A stretch of 64,000 bases of DNA from an uncultured Alphaproteobacteria bacterium. Lineage in GTDB: Bacteria > Pseudomonadota > Alphaproteobacteria > Puniceispirillales > UBA1172. This document shows positions 34,576 through 49,500 of this stretch, in pieces. How positions within the stretch are numbered: the first letter of the stretch is position 1; every line of letters begins with the position of its first letter. The notes under the pieces were generated by a model, which saw nothing but the letters and a program-made list of their open reading frames with translations, did no database searches and was not told the DNA's origin. Location of the stretch: NCBI GenBank assembly GCA_937952245.1, contig CALFYS010000002.1:3366-67365 (forward strand), written 5' to 3'. Made by a program: the position numbers and the translations under genes.

Positions 34576-37500
34576 ATGAGCAGAAACTGGCGGCATTCAA
34601 AGGTATTTCGGACGACAGCGCTGTTTGCAACAGCGCTGCAAGTCGTTTTTCCGCCGCTTGCGCTCGCCAATAGCCAACCCCAGATTGTCACCGATGGGCG
34701 GACATCGACAACGCTGAATATTCAGGGCAGCACCACCGATATTCGCACCAGCACGGTCTTTGGCCAAACCGGCCTCAACTCGTTTTCGCGGTTTAATGTT
34801 TACAGCGGCAATACGGTTAATCTGCATTTGCCGGATCAAACTTCCGCGCTTGTGAATATGGTTCACAACGAACAAACGGTGATTGATGGCATCCTGAATT
34901 CCTACAAAGCCCAGCAGATTGGCGGGAATATTTATTTCTTGAACCCCCATGGTGTCTTGGTGGGGTCAACAGGTGTTTTGAATGTTGGGTCGATGACCTT
35001 GGCCACCCCAACGCCTGATTTCATGGCCAATCTTTTGGCGGGCAACCAGATGGTATCCGCCCCGCATCTGGCAAAAGTGCTGGATAATGATATGCCGCTG
35101 TCAAAATCAGGGGTGATTGATATTAGGGGGCAGATCAATAGCCTCAGCCATGCCGCGATCTCTGCTGGCGATGTCAATATCAGCGGCATGATCGAAACCG
35201 GCACACAGGCCAAAATTTCAGTGGAAGCTTTGGTCAATATGAATGGCGAGCGGCTGATGGTTGATCTGGATCAGGTCGCCACCACGCCAACCGTCAATAT
35301 TCAGGCCGAAGGTGATGTTCAACTGGCGGGGCGTGTTGCGGCGGATGGTGCTGATCATACCGACGCGGGGCAAATCTCAATCACCGCCAAAGGCAATATC
35401 ACCGCCGCCAATGGTGCTGATATTTCCGCCTCAGGCCGCGGCGATAATTCATCGGGCGGTGATGTTTATATCATGGCGGATCAGAGGTCATCATTGCAGG
35501 CGGGCGCAAGGCTTTCAGCTGATGGCGGCACCAGCGGTGATGGCGGCTTTGTTGAATTTTCAGCGCGGCAAGTGGTGGAATTGGCCGGCGGTTCTCTTTC
35601 CGCATCGGCCCAGAATGGCGCGATGGGTGAAGTGCTGATTGACCCTGAAGCGATTGCAATCTCCGCCAATATTTTGCGCAATACCACCGCTAATGGCGGC
35701 GATAATGATTCCAATACAGGCCTGACATGGTCAGCGGGCAGCCTGACCTTGCAAGCGGATGACAATATCACCATTGGCAACAACATCACGATTTCTTCAC
35801 GGCAAGTCGCCAACCCCACAAGCGCAAGCGCGCATCGAACAGGCGCATCAACTGGCGCGTCCGGTGATATTACCTTGGATGCCAAGCGCATCACTTTGGG
35901 CGATGGCAGTTACGTCACCGCCGAAGGCACAAGCGGTTATGCGGGCGGCACCGTAACCTTAGACGCTGATGACCGTGATGATGCCTCCATCACTTTGGAT
36001 CATGCCACGATCAAAGGCGCCAATGTGGTCTTGGATGCGGATGCGGTGTTCACCCCCGGCGGGGCGTATGACAACCCCACCGCCGATGCCAATGCCGCGA
36101 TTAATATCAGCAATGGCTCAACGATTGTCGCCAGCGATAATATCTCCATCACCGCTGACGCGACACAAAACAAGCCCGGTTATAGCGGCGGGGTTTTGGT
36201 GCAGTTTGATGCCCGTGATGCCACCGCCAGCATCACGATTGATAACAGCAGCCTGACCGCGGAAAATGATCTGACGGTTGCGAGTAAGGCTGAGATCAAC
36301 ACCGATTTATCAAAAGAAGGGTGGGCGAATTTAGCCAGCCTTCTGCCGGCGGATGTTTCTGTTTCGGTCACCACATCTCAATCCGATGTTGCGATCACAG
36401 GCACGACCAGTCTTGAATCCACATCAGGTGACGTGGCGGTGACATCAGAAGCGGTGACGCTTTCCACCACCACCGCCACCGCGCAATCCGTGGGCGTTGC
36501 TTTCACCGGCGCGTTTTCAGCGATTGATAACCAAGCCACCCTTTCTGTTGAAGATGACGCGAGCATTTCCGCCACGGACGTTACTTTAAGGTCGCGGACA
36601 AAAACCAATGTCACGACGGTTGCGGATTCCTCCGCCGCGGGTATATCCGGCAGTTCAGGCCAGATCGCGGTTGGTGTCAGCATCATCAATGACAATACCT
36701 CAACCCGAGTTGTGGATAACGCGTCGATCACCGCCAGCAGTGATGTCGATATTCTGGCGGAATCAGAATTAACCGCCATGACCGCCGCCCGCGCGACACA
36801 GGATGATAATTTTACCGAAACCGTTACGGCGAAGTTTGATGCTGGTATTGATAACACGTCTGAATTGGATGTCGAATTCCTTGGCGTGAACCTTCAGGAA
36901 ACCATCAAGACCAATTTCAATGATATGCTTCAGGTCGTGCCGGATTCATTCGGCGAAGATGGCGGCACATCATTCCAGTTGGGCGGCGCGGTGACTTACG
37001 CTGAGGTGACGAATAACACCGAAACCGCCATCACCGTCGATAACCCAAGCAGCGCCACCGAAGCGCCATCCATCACAGCGGATACGGTGGATGTAAAATC
37101 TAAAGCCGTGACCCAAGCGCAAAGCGTGGCCAGTGGCCGAACCGATAACGCGTCCTTCGGTGGTCAGGCTGGGATTGGGATTCAGATTTTTGAAAGCACG
37201 CTTTCCAGCACCATTCAAGGCGGCGATAACGCCAATGTCTTGATCACCGCCGATGATTTGACCGTGGCCGCGGAAACAATTTCGTATTCAGGCGATTTGG
37301 ATAACCAAAGCCGTTCCGGTGTTTATGGGATTTCAGGTGTCGGTGCTGGCGGCGGTGATAACGGTGTCGGTATCGCGGGCGCGATTGCGGTTGGCATCAA
37401 CGAAGTCAATGATACCACCGCTAAAATTGGCGATAACACCACCCTTGATTTGGATGAAGATGTCACCATTCGGGCGGAAAGCGATACCGAAGTCAAAGTT

Positions 37501-40500
37501 ATTGCCGATGGCACAGACCAAGCGGGGCTTGTTTCTGGCAATCTCTTTAAGGCGCTGTCCAGTGATAATTCATCGGAAGATGAGCTGGATTTAAGTGAAG
37601 GCGGCACGTTAGGGGTGGGCGCGTCAATCGCGGTGGCGACCCATAAAAATGATGTCGAAGCGGTGCTTGAAGGCGGGGCGAATTTCACCGGGTCAGACGA
37701 CCCTGATAATTTGACCATTGCGGCGGTACAAGACTCAACCACTGAATCCGAAGCCAAAGGCGCAGGCGCAGGTTCAGTTTCAATCGTGCCACTGGCGGCG
37801 GTGACCGCGGCGCGCAACACAGCCCGCGCCTCCATTGAATCATCATCAACCGCCATCACCACCGACAGCAATATTTCGGTCACCTCAACACAGACGATCA
37901 AATCTTCAGCGATTGCCGATGGCACTGCCCAAGCCAATTCAGATGGCAATGCCGCTATCGGGATTGCCGCAGGGGTGACGGTTGCCCTCGACAGCAATAA
38001 GGCTGAGATTAAACGTGATCTCAATTCAAGCGGCGGCGATATTACCGCAGGCGCGAATACTTATAAGACGGTTAACGCTGGCGCGAAATCATCGGCTAAG
38101 TTTTCTGAAGAAGACGATAGCGAGGAAGATTCGTCCACGCCCGATAACGCGTCGAACAACAGCACCGAAGACGCCTCGGCGGCAGGTTCATCCGTCATCT
38201 CAGGTTACACCACAGACCCTGATGATGATGAAACCAGCTATGATTTCTCAAGCCAGATGTCCGCTGATACCGATGGCGCGACCAATAACGCGTCAATCGC
38301 CGCTATTGATGAACCTGGTGATGATGTCACCGGTTATAACTTTGCCCAAAGCACCGATGCTGATCAGCAGATTGGCGGTGATGGTGAAGACTCCTCAAGT
38401 TCAAAGATCACCATTGGCGCGGCCATGGGCGTGACTTATGCGGAATCAACCGCGACGGCTGAAATCGCAGATGGTGTGACCTTGAACGCAGGGTCAGGCG
38501 CGGTTTCTGTCACCAGCCTGAGCAATGCTGATTTCTCCGCTGATGCTGATGCTTCGGCCACGGATGGGGATTACAATATTGGCGGCGGCGTTGGCTTGAA
38601 CATCGTGAATAATGAAAACACCGCTGAGATTGGCGATAACACCACCATCACCGCGGGCGATCTGACGGTTCGTGCAGGGATGCTTTCTAAGGCGTTGGAT
38701 GACAACACCACCGACGGCACCAACACGATTTACGCTGATGCCGTGGCAGGGGCCAGCACCGGTGAATTTTCACTGGCGGGCGCGGTAGGCCTGAATGTCG
38801 TTGTTAAGAACAACACCAAAGCGGTGATCAATACAGGCGCGGATATTCGGTCTTCAGGTGATGTCACCATCGCGGCGGTTTCAAACAATAAATATGACAG
38901 TAACGCCAAAGCCGAGGTTGGTGAGGTCAAAGGCATTTGGAAAGGCATTGATAAAGAATTAAAAGCCATCAAAAACATGAAGATGTTTAAAGCGGGTGGT
39001 GATCTTTCGCTCAAAGATGTCAAAGATGATATTGAAGAAGACCAAGATAACGCCACCAGCGCTGATGCTGAAAGCAGTGATGGCGAAGGCGGTGTTGGTA
39101 TTGGCGCGGGCATCGCGCTTAATATTATCGTTGCTGAAAAGACCCAAGCCATTTTGGACGATGATGCGGATCTCTTGGGCGGCAATACCGATGCCGTCAC
39201 CGTTACCGCATCGGCGGATAGTCTGACCGAAACAAATGCCTTTGCTGGCGCGAAGCCGAGTGAGGCTGGCGGCGATGATGCCAAAACATCACTTGATGCG
39301 GCGGTTTCTGTTGGGGTTTTGCTAAAAGAAGTTGATGCTTATGTTGGCACAGGTTCAACCATTAACGCCTCCGATAACATCAGCATTGTCACCGCGTCTG
39401 ATACCAAAACAATTTCAACCGCTAGTGGTGAAGTCACCGCCAGCGAAACCGCCGTCGGGGCTTCTGTCGCTGTTGGGGTGGCGCTTGAAAATATTGATTC
39501 AAGATTAGAACGTGATTTGACAACCACCGGCGGGTTTAACCTGACCGCCAGTTCCACCAGCCAAGATATTGCCTTGGCTGATGCTGTTGCCGCTGGCGCG
39601 GTGGTGGAAAAATACGCCAGCAAAATCGGCAAAACAAAAGATCAGCTGACGCAAGCCACCAATCAGATCAGCGACGTTAATCATAAGCCGACATCAATGG
39701 AAGCGCTTAATGGCGGTTTCTCCGGTGGTGATGGCGCGTCATTTGATACCACCGGAAGCGATACCGCCACCGGCGAAAATAGCGGTGGGGAAGCCCAGCA
39801 ATCCGGTTCGATCAATATCGCGGCATCGGTTGCGGTGAACTGGTCTGAACATGCTGTCCGCGCGACAACCGCCGATAACCTGAACATCAGCGTTGGCGAT
39901 GATGCGGTTGTTCAAGCCACGAATGATGCCAATTACCGCACCCGTGGTTCAGGCATGTCGGTCTTTGCCGATAAATCCATCGCTGTCGGTGTTGGTTTGC
40001 TGAAAACAGGGCAGGTGACGAAAGCCAGAATTGGCGATGGCGTGACCCTGACCAATACGGAATCTTCTGGTGATGTGACGGTCTTGGCCAGCACATCCGA
40101 AAATCAAGGCACTGATGGTGATGGCAATAGTTTCCGGTCATACGCGTCTTCTGAAGGGATCGCGGGCGCGGGCGGTGGTGAACTTGGTGTTGCTGGCGCG
40201 CTTAGCCTTGTGGTTTCAACCGATACTCAAGAAGCGGTGGTCGGTGAAGGGGCAAGCATTACCGCCCCCGGTGATATTACGGTTAAATCAACCGCCACCA
40301 ATAAGATTGTGAACCGGGCTTGGGCGATTGCCATCGCTTCCGATTTCACCTGTGATGACCCGGGCAATTGTGGTGGTCAGGGCGGCGATAAAACCGCGGT
40401 TGGCGCGTCCATCGCGGTTAATGTTGTGGTCGATAACAACAAAGCTGAGGTGGGTGAAGATGCAACGATTGATGCCGGTGATAACGCCACGGTCTTAGCC

Positions 40501-43500
40501 GAAGACCTGTCTTCTGCCCCGGGTGACTTCACCCTTGATCCAGAAGACAACACCACCAGTACCCAAGATTATGTGACGACAAATTACACGTCCATTTTGC
40601 AGGATTCATCTTATTACGCTGAAGCCATCGCGGGTGGTGTTGCCCAAGGCGGGAACGCGGGTACAGGTTCGCTGGCGGTGACGGTTTCTGTCGGCAGCAC
40701 GAAAGCGATTATCGGCGAAGGCACAACCATCAATGCCGATGACGTGACGGTCAAAGCGTATAATGAATCCGATGCCAAACATCTGGTGGGCGCGGTGGCG
40801 ATCTCAACCGATAAGAAAGCCATTGGTGCATCGATCAGCGGGGTTTACCTGCGCGAAGACGTGATGGCGGTTGTTGGTGATGATGGCAGTTCCGATGACA
40901 ATGCCACGACACAGCTGATCGCCAATACAGGTGATGTTGATATTGATGCCGAGGCCGATCAAGATTCCGTAACCTTCATGGCGGCGGGTGGTGTTTCCGG
41001 CAATGACCTTGCCTTGGCGGGGGCGTTTGGCTTTAACGTTCTCGACAGTGATGTGGAAGCCCGCATTATTGAAGATGCGGTGATCCAAGCGACCCAAGGC
41101 AATATCGGGCTTGATGCCACCCATAACGCCGATATTCGGAATTTTGCCCTAGCCGTATCCGGTTCAGGTGGGTCAAATTCAGTCGGCGGTTCATTGGCAT
41201 TAAACCTGTTCTTAACCGATAAGAAAGCCATCGCTGGCAGCAGCGCAACAGGCAATAACATCAGCATGAACGCGGGCGGCAGTGTCAATGTCGGGGTCGA
41301 TGCACGGCAAGAGATTACCAATGGCGTGATCTCAGCTTCTGTTTCAACATCAAGCAATGCTATTTCAGGCGCGCTTTCAGCCAATATCGTCAAAGGCGAT
41401 AGTTATGCCCTTGTCCGTGAAGGCGCGGATATTAATGACAACACCACCATCAATAGCGCGAGCAGCACCCAAGCCGTTGGCGTGACAGTTTCGGATAACA
41501 CCACTATCCTTGATCTGACGGGGACATTGGCCGCTTCATCCAGCAATTCTGTCGGTATTGCGCTGGCGGGTAACGTGATGTGGAAAGATGTCAAAGCATC
41601 GGTCGATAGCATCGTTAATGCCGATGACAATGTGATGGTCACCGCCGATACAGTTCAGAACCTGACCGCCACCACGGTAGGGATCGCGGCATCAACTGGC
41701 GGTTTCTCTGGCGCGGGTTCAGTTTCATTCGGGCTGATCAAATCAACGACTTATGCTGATGTTGGCTCAAACGCTGTCATTACCACCGATGGTTCTGTTG
41801 GCGTTCATGCTGGTGATGATACTGACATCTTTATGCTTGAACCGGCGGCGAGTTTCTCAAGCGGCGGCACAGCATTGGCGGGCGCGGTTGGCGCGGCGGT
41901 TTTTGTGGGCACCACCAAGGCACGGATTTTGGATAACGCCACCGTCACCGCCCATGGCCATGAAACCATGCAGGTTGAAATTGACAGCACCTATACATCG
42001 TCACCATTGCTTGCTGGTATCTTCGGCGGCGGGGATAATGAAACCCGTGAAGCTTTGTCCGATTTCAATGATGACTTCACCTTTGAAAACATCAAAGACC
42101 TGTTCTTAACCGAAACCCGTAACACTGAAACCAAGAGCGGTGTTTCAGTTTCTGCTGTTTCGGATCAGGACGTGATTTCAATCGCCGCATCAGGCGCGGT
42201 TTCATCAGATAGCGCGATTGCCATTTCACTTTCCGCAGGGGTCGGGGTCAATACCACCGAAGCCAGCATCGGAAATGGCGCAACAATCAATAACGATATT
42301 TCCACCGCTAATGCCAATCAGGATGTCACGGTACGGGCGATCTCTGATACCTATTGGGTTGATCTTTCCGCGGCCCTTGGTGTTGGCACAGGTTCGGCCG
42401 GGGTCGGTGTTGGCGCGGATGTAGTTGTTCAAGTGAAAAACACCGATGCCTTTATTGGCCAAGGCGCGGTTGTCAAAGCCAAACAGAATGTCGCTGTAGA
42501 AGCAAAAGCCCGCGACAAGATTATTAATTCTGCCGCCACCATTGGTGTCGGGTCTACCGCTGGTGTGGCGGGGACAGCATCAGTGGCTGTTATTGTTAAT
42601 GACACAGAAGCCCGCATTGATGGCGATGTTCAGGCCGAAGATAATGTTACGGTTGCGGGTAAAGGCACATCTGAATTGATTCAAATCGCGGGCGCGGTTG
42701 GCGGCGGCGGCACCGCAGGTGTGGGGGCATCCTTTGGGATTGCGGTTGTGAAAGGCACGACCAAAGCCGTCATTGGCAATACCGCCCAAGTCGATGCAAA
42801 AGGCACAACCGCTGTGACGGCGGATAGCACTGAAAATTCAGTTGCCGCGGTCTTGGCTGGCGGGGTTGGCGGTACGGTTGGCGTATCGGTGGCGGCCGGG
42901 ATTAAGGTTCATGATTCCACCACCACCGCGCAAATTCTGGGCGGGGTAAACCAGCGGTTTGATAACAGCAGTTACAGCGAACAAGATGTCTTGGTGCGCG
43001 CCACCAACAGCGTCACCACAATTGATGTTACCGGCGGGATCGGTGGCGGCGGCACGGTTGGTGTCGGTGTATCGTTAAACGCCCTTGTTGTTCATAATAA
43101 AGCGCAAGCCTCCATCGAAGGCGTGGTGAGCGCGGAACGTGATATTTCTGTCGAAGCGGATTCCGCTAAAACCACCAAGAACTTCACCTTGGCGGGGGCG
43201 GCTGGTGGTACGGTTTCGGTGGCGGGTAACGTTGCGGTGATCATGGTCGGCGCGCAGGCGGATGAAGAAACCGACAGCCAAATGACAGGCGATGGCGATA
43301 GCAACCTTGCCGATGAAGCTGATAGCCGGAACAATTCACTCATCATCTCTGACATCATCAGCGATAATGCCTCCGATGGTGATTATGATCGTACTGGTGA
43401 TGACTTCCAAGAAGTCGCGTCCACAATTGATGGCAAGCAATCTGAAACCAATGTCGCCACGCGTTTCAGCAATCAGGACAACACATCATCGCTGAACCAA

Positions 43501-46500
43501 ACTAAAGCCTTTATCGCTTCCAGCGCGACGGTGAATGCTGGTCGTGACTTGACCGTTGAAGCTGAAGACACCACCAATACCATCTTTACCGCGGGCGCGG
43601 TTGGCGGCGCGGGTGTTGTTGGTGTTGGCGTGACCGTTGGCGTTGTCTTGGTTAATAACACAGCGCAAGCCTATATCGGTGATGGCGCGACAGTGAACGC
43701 CACCCGCAACACTTTAATCCGTGCCCGTACCAGCGAGTCGGTGAATTCAGGGGCAATCTCAGCGGGCGGTGCGGGGATCGCATCTGTTCAAGGTGTGGTC
43801 ATGGCACAGGTCACGACCTCTAAGACCCATGCCTTTGTTGGTGATAACGCCAGCCTCAACCAATCTGACAACAGTTCAACTGAGCAGAATGTTGCTGTCC
43901 TTGCTGAAAGTGATACCGACCTCTTATCCGTAACAGGTTCTGGCGGCGGCGGCCTTGTTGGCGTGGGGATCACCGGTGATGCCGTTGTCTTGGATAAAGA
44001 AACCAAAGCTTATATTGATGATAACGCCCGGGTCTCATCCGGTGGTGATGTGACGGTTGATGCTGATGCTGAAACCGACATTATTCAGGTGGCGCTTTCC
44101 ATCAACGGTGGTCTTGTTGGGGTGACAGGCGCGGCAGGCGTGATCGTTGCCAAGAACAACACTTCCGCCAGCATTGGTGATAACGCGGTTGTTTACGCGC
44201 GGGATTCCATCCGTCTTGAAAGTAAAGACGATATAGAAGTTGACGGTATTGTTGTCGCCGGTTCAGGCGGCGCGGTTGGTGTTTCCGGTGCCTTTGGCGT
44301 TTACATTATGAAATCGGTCAACCGTGCTGAGATTGGTGATAACGCAACCATCACCGCTTTGGCTCAAGGGTCTGGTCTGACAGCGGCGACAGGGACCGTG
44401 GATAATTCCACCACCAGCATCGTCACCAAGGCGACCCGTGATCAGGACAACAACACCAAAGAAGATAACTTCACCCAAGTCAGCCTGAGCTATGATACGG
44501 AAACAGCAAATGGTCTTTCTGTAGCCGCGGTCACCAATGAAGATATGAACTTTGCGCCAGTTGGCCTTGGCTTTGGCGCGGTCGGCGTGGCGGGGACAGT
44601 GGCGGTGACGACGTCTTCATCCACCACCGAAGCCTTGGTTGGCAGAGGCACAACCATTAATGAGAATAATTCCGGCGCGGATACGGACCAAGATGTACGT
44701 CTGCTGGCTTCATCCAACACATTGCTGAATAATATCTCCAGCGGGATCAGCGGTGGTGGTGTTGCCGTCAGCCTTGATGCCGATACCCAAGTCTTTGCCA
44801 AAACCGTGCGGGCGCGGATGTTGGGTGATGCCTATGCCACCCGTGATGTTTCGGTTAATGCCAAGACCGATGATACCATTCTGCAAACCATGTTGAGTGT
44901 TGCGGTTGGCGGGAATGGCTCTGGCGGTATTGTCGGCGTATCGGTTGTCAACAATACCATCACCGCGGAAATTGGTGACAACACCACCGTTGAAGCGGGC
45001 GATGATATTACGGTTGCAACCGATGGTGATATTCACATGATCCAAACCGCGGGTAATGTCGCGGGCGGTGCTGGCGGCGGTATCGGCGCATCACTTGGGG
45101 TCTTGGTGGCGAAATCAACCAATACCGCAAGAATTGGTTCTGGTGCTGATGTCACCGCCCGTGATGATCTGACGGTGAAGGCGGAAAGCGACACCCGATT
45201 GAATCAGAACATCATCGGTTTCTCTGGCGGCATGGGCTTGGCCTTAACAGGGTCTGTGGGGATCAATGTTCTGAAGACCTCCACGATTGCGGAAATTGGC
45301 GATAACACCCAGATCAATCAGATCGCGGGGTACAGTGATGGCAGCACCCAAAGCGTTAGCGTGATCGCCAATGATAATGTCACCACCCAAGGCGCGGCAG
45401 GGGCGGCGGCCATCGGTGGGGCGGCAGGGATTGGCCTTGGTCTTGTGGCCACCGTCACCCGCAACACGGTTCAGGCAAAAATCGGTGATGGGGTTGTGCT
45501 GACCGCCAATGATGATGTCACGGTGGATGCCAATAGCCGTAAAGATATTTCAAATCAGGGGATTGCCTTTGGTGGCGGTGTTGGCCTTGGGGCGGCGGGT
45601 TCCGTTGCTTTGACGTTGATCGGTGGCGGTATGTCCGACAACGCCTCTGATACCCTGACCAATGACAATGGCAATATGATCGCGGATGCCGAAGCCAGCA
45701 CATCGAAAGATCGTGATGAATATGAAAGCGATAACGACTCCGCCAATGCCATGACCAATACCCGCGCTTACACAGAAGATGATGACGCGGAAGCCAACCA
45801 ATTGGCCATGAATCAGACCGCTGGTCTTCAGTCCGATGTTGAAGGCACGGATGGCGACAGCACACTGGCCTCGATTGGTAATAACGTCACCATGATCGCT
45901 GGCGGGGATGTTACGGTTGAAGCCACCGAAACATTGGAATTGTCACAAATCTCTGGCGGGGCGGCGATTGGCGCGGTCGGCGTTGGCGGCTTTGTCGCTG
46001 TTGCTGATTACGCGGGCTCCGTCACCGCTCGCATTGGCAATAACACCAGCATTGATAACACCACGGGCGTAACGGTGGATGCGACCATTGAGTCCGGCGA
46101 TGGCATCAGCATTGATTTGCCAAATGATGAATCCGTGGGCGTTGAAGGCGTGCATTCAGTTGTGGTGGGGGCTTCTGTTGGTCTTGTTGGTTTGGCGGCG
46201 TCTATCGCGCAAGTCAATTTAGAAGAAAATGCCCGTGCTGAGATTGGCGATAACGTCACCATTAACACCGCCAGCAACACCGCCGATATTACCGTGTCAT
46301 CTGACCGTGATATTGATGCTGAAGTATTGGTGGCGGCGGTGGCCGGCGGGATCGCGGCGGCGGGGGTTTCGGTTGTCGATATTAACACCTCTGGTGATTC
46401 CATGGCGGTTGTTGGCGCGAACAGCCGCATGGGGACAAATGACAACCGCACTGGTGATGTTCTGATCACCGCGCGCAATGACTCCAGCCATAGCGCGAAA

Positions 46501-49500
46501 GCCGTATCCGCAGGCTTGGGTTATGCCGGGGCGGTTGTTGGTGCTTTCGTCAATATTACGGATGAAGGTGAAACCAAAGCTTCGGTCGGCAGCAATACCG
46601 CGATTTATTCAAACCGCACGGTTCAAATCTCAAGTTATGAAAACACCAGCAATGATGTTGACGCGGTCGGCGTGGCTGTCGCGGCAGGGGTTGGCATCAG
46701 CGGGGTCTTCACCGATGTTGACGTGACCCGCGATTCAGAAGTTGAGCTTTATGACAATGTCACCATCACTGGTGATGATGTGACGCTTCAGGCGAACGCG
46801 GGCAATGGTTCTTTGGAAGCGGCAAATAACTACACAGTGGCGGCATCTGGTGGGGCGTTGATCGGGGCGAATGCCACGAAGTCTGATACTGATGTTGATG
46901 TTGATACCAGCATTAATATTGGCACGAACAGCACCATCACCGATGCGGGGTCAACGTCAATCACCACCTATAACCGCACGCGGTCTAAATCCCGCACCAC
47001 AGGTTTCTCCGCTGGTCTTGCGGCGGTTGGCGCGAACTTCTCTTATCTTGACGATACGTCAGACAGCCAGATTAATGTCGGGGCAGGGGTGACAATTGAT
47101 ACTGATGAGCATTTGACCGTCCAAGCCCGCAGCGCGAAAAATGCCCAGACCGACACGGTCGCGGGCGCGGGCGGGGCGATTGCCGCAACCGGCGGTGAAG
47201 CCAGAACAACAAACACGACCGTCACCCGTGTTGCCTTTGCCAATAGCACCAGCGGCAATCGCAGTGCTTTAACCGCGGGCGATAACGCCACCATCAAAGC
47301 CTTGAACGAAGATCAATATGATCACGCGATTGATGCTTCCAATGTTGGCGGGGTCAGTGTTTCCGCAGGTGTTGGCGTTTCAAACGGCACGTCTGATCTG
47401 GATGTGACGATTGGTGATTATCTTGACCTGACAGGCCAGACGGTGATTGTGAACGCGTCTAATAAGATGGCCAAGACTGGCGTTAGCAGCCCGAACTTTG
47501 CGGTTCGTGGTGGTGGTGCGATTTCCGTTGCCTTGGGTGAAAGCCGCGGCACGCTTCTGCAAAACACAGACGTTACCATCGGTGAGTTCAGCAGCATCAC
47601 CGGTTCTGGCACAAGTGATGACCGCAGCCTGACCCAGATCACCGCTTTCTCAGGGCTTGAGATTGACGATGAAGCGGAAACCAATGTCGGTGGCGTGATT
47701 TCCGTTCCTCGTTCTGACGCCAGCCAGACAGGGACAGCCAACACCACCATCCGGTTTGAAGATAACGCTTCCATCACCACCACCCGCGGTGATGTGGTGA
47801 TCGAAACCCAATCCGCGCCATTGGTGGATGTGCGTGCCTTTACCTCAACCTATGGGGCGGTTGGCGCGGGCGCTGAAGCACGGGCGGTGGCCAATATCAC
47901 CAAAACCGACCGCGTGATTTTTGAAAATAACGCCAATACCGAAGTCGATGGCACGATGGATATTTACGCTGGCCGTCTGGCAACAGCGTTTTATCAGGAA
48001 CACACCATTGATACCGAAAGCCGGATTTGGAACAACACGGCGATCCCGATTGATACCGGACGGCAATCTGACATTACCTTCACCAATAACGCCACCATTG
48101 ATATTCAATCAGGGGCAGCGTTAAAGAGCACCCGTGATATTAAGCTGATGGCGACCCGTCTTGAAGCGGCGGAAACCCTTGGGCTTGATCGCGAATATCT
48201 TCTGGTGAAATCCTATGGTGAGGCCAAGAACCTCTATCAGGCGGGTGCTGAATCCATCACCGGCGGGAATTACTCTGATTTCTATGGATCAGAAACCACC
48301 TCAGGTTCCGCAGGGGTTAATGTTGATGGGACGGTGGAAACAGGCATCAAAAAAGATGTCAGCGTCACCATCAACGCCGCCATGAGCGACTATTATGTTG
48401 ATGATAACGGCACGACCCAGCGCTATACCATTCAATTTGATAACGCCAGTGAAAACCCCTCCAACAAATGGGTGCTGATTGATCAGCGCATTGTTGACCA
48501 GAATATCATCCATGAAGAAAACGGCGATAACGATAGCCGTATCTCACCGATTGTCGGTTATCTTGATGATAATATCACCGTCGAAAACGCCAGCTGGACG
48601 ATTGATCCTGAGGTTGATTTTGCTTCAAACGTGCGGGCCGAAATCGCCGCGCTTAAAGAAGTGCTTAATGCCTATCCTGAAGGGTCAACAAGCATAGATG
48701 AATCAGTTGATAACGGTTCAGAAACACAAACCGTATCAACAGATTCGTCCTATTCAACCGACCAGCTTGATGAAATGCGGAGCGAGGTTGAATCGCGTAT
48801 TGCTGTCTTGGAAAGCAGCATCGCCCTTTATGGTAGCGAGCCTGTGCCGGTGGTCAAAATCAGTGATATTGAAGCGGCAACAGGGAATGTCAAAATTGTT
48901 TCCGATTATGTCGCGGGGAGCGGGACGATCAACGCTCCATCCGGGGAAAGCGTGACGATCACGAATAACTCACCGATTGCCTTGGTGGTTAATGATATTG
49001 AAATCCCTGATATTGGTGGCGGTAACATTATCTATAATGGCGTGACCGTCACCACGGGTGCTGAGATTGACACCATCACCGGCGATCTGATGCCAACAGG
49101 TGAAAGCCAGTCTTTGACCTTGGTCTCTGGTGAAGGTTCTGGTGACCCAACGGTAACGATCAACAATAATTTTGATTCATCGGACAGTGTCTATAACCCC
49201 GATAATATTGCTGATATTACCGCCCCGGCGATTGCGCTGAGAACAGAAAGCACCGATGGCGATGGCGGTATCCGCAATATCCGCGGCACGGTGACCGTCA
49301 ATAATGAAACCGGATCGATCTTCAGCCAAGCTTCAGTGGCGGCGAAGACTGTAGAAATTTCAAGTGGCGGCAATTACGTCTTTGATGCTGATGTCAATGT
49401 CTTCCACGTTGGTGGTGACCCTCGGAATAACACGACCTTCAGCTCACCCGTCAGCTCAGGTTCCAATACCGATACGATTAATGATTTCAACAATGGCATC

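Noticed and set aside
37323..38024. 233-codon open frame on the minus strand inside tpsA
   Set aside because: It mirrors the repeat composition of tpsA and resembles many similar antisense frames along that gene; no independent evidence of coding.
36400..48130. CRISPR-like or satellite repeats
   Set aside because: The periodicity is at protein level in one open frame; units are diverged and have no constant spacer-repeat structure.
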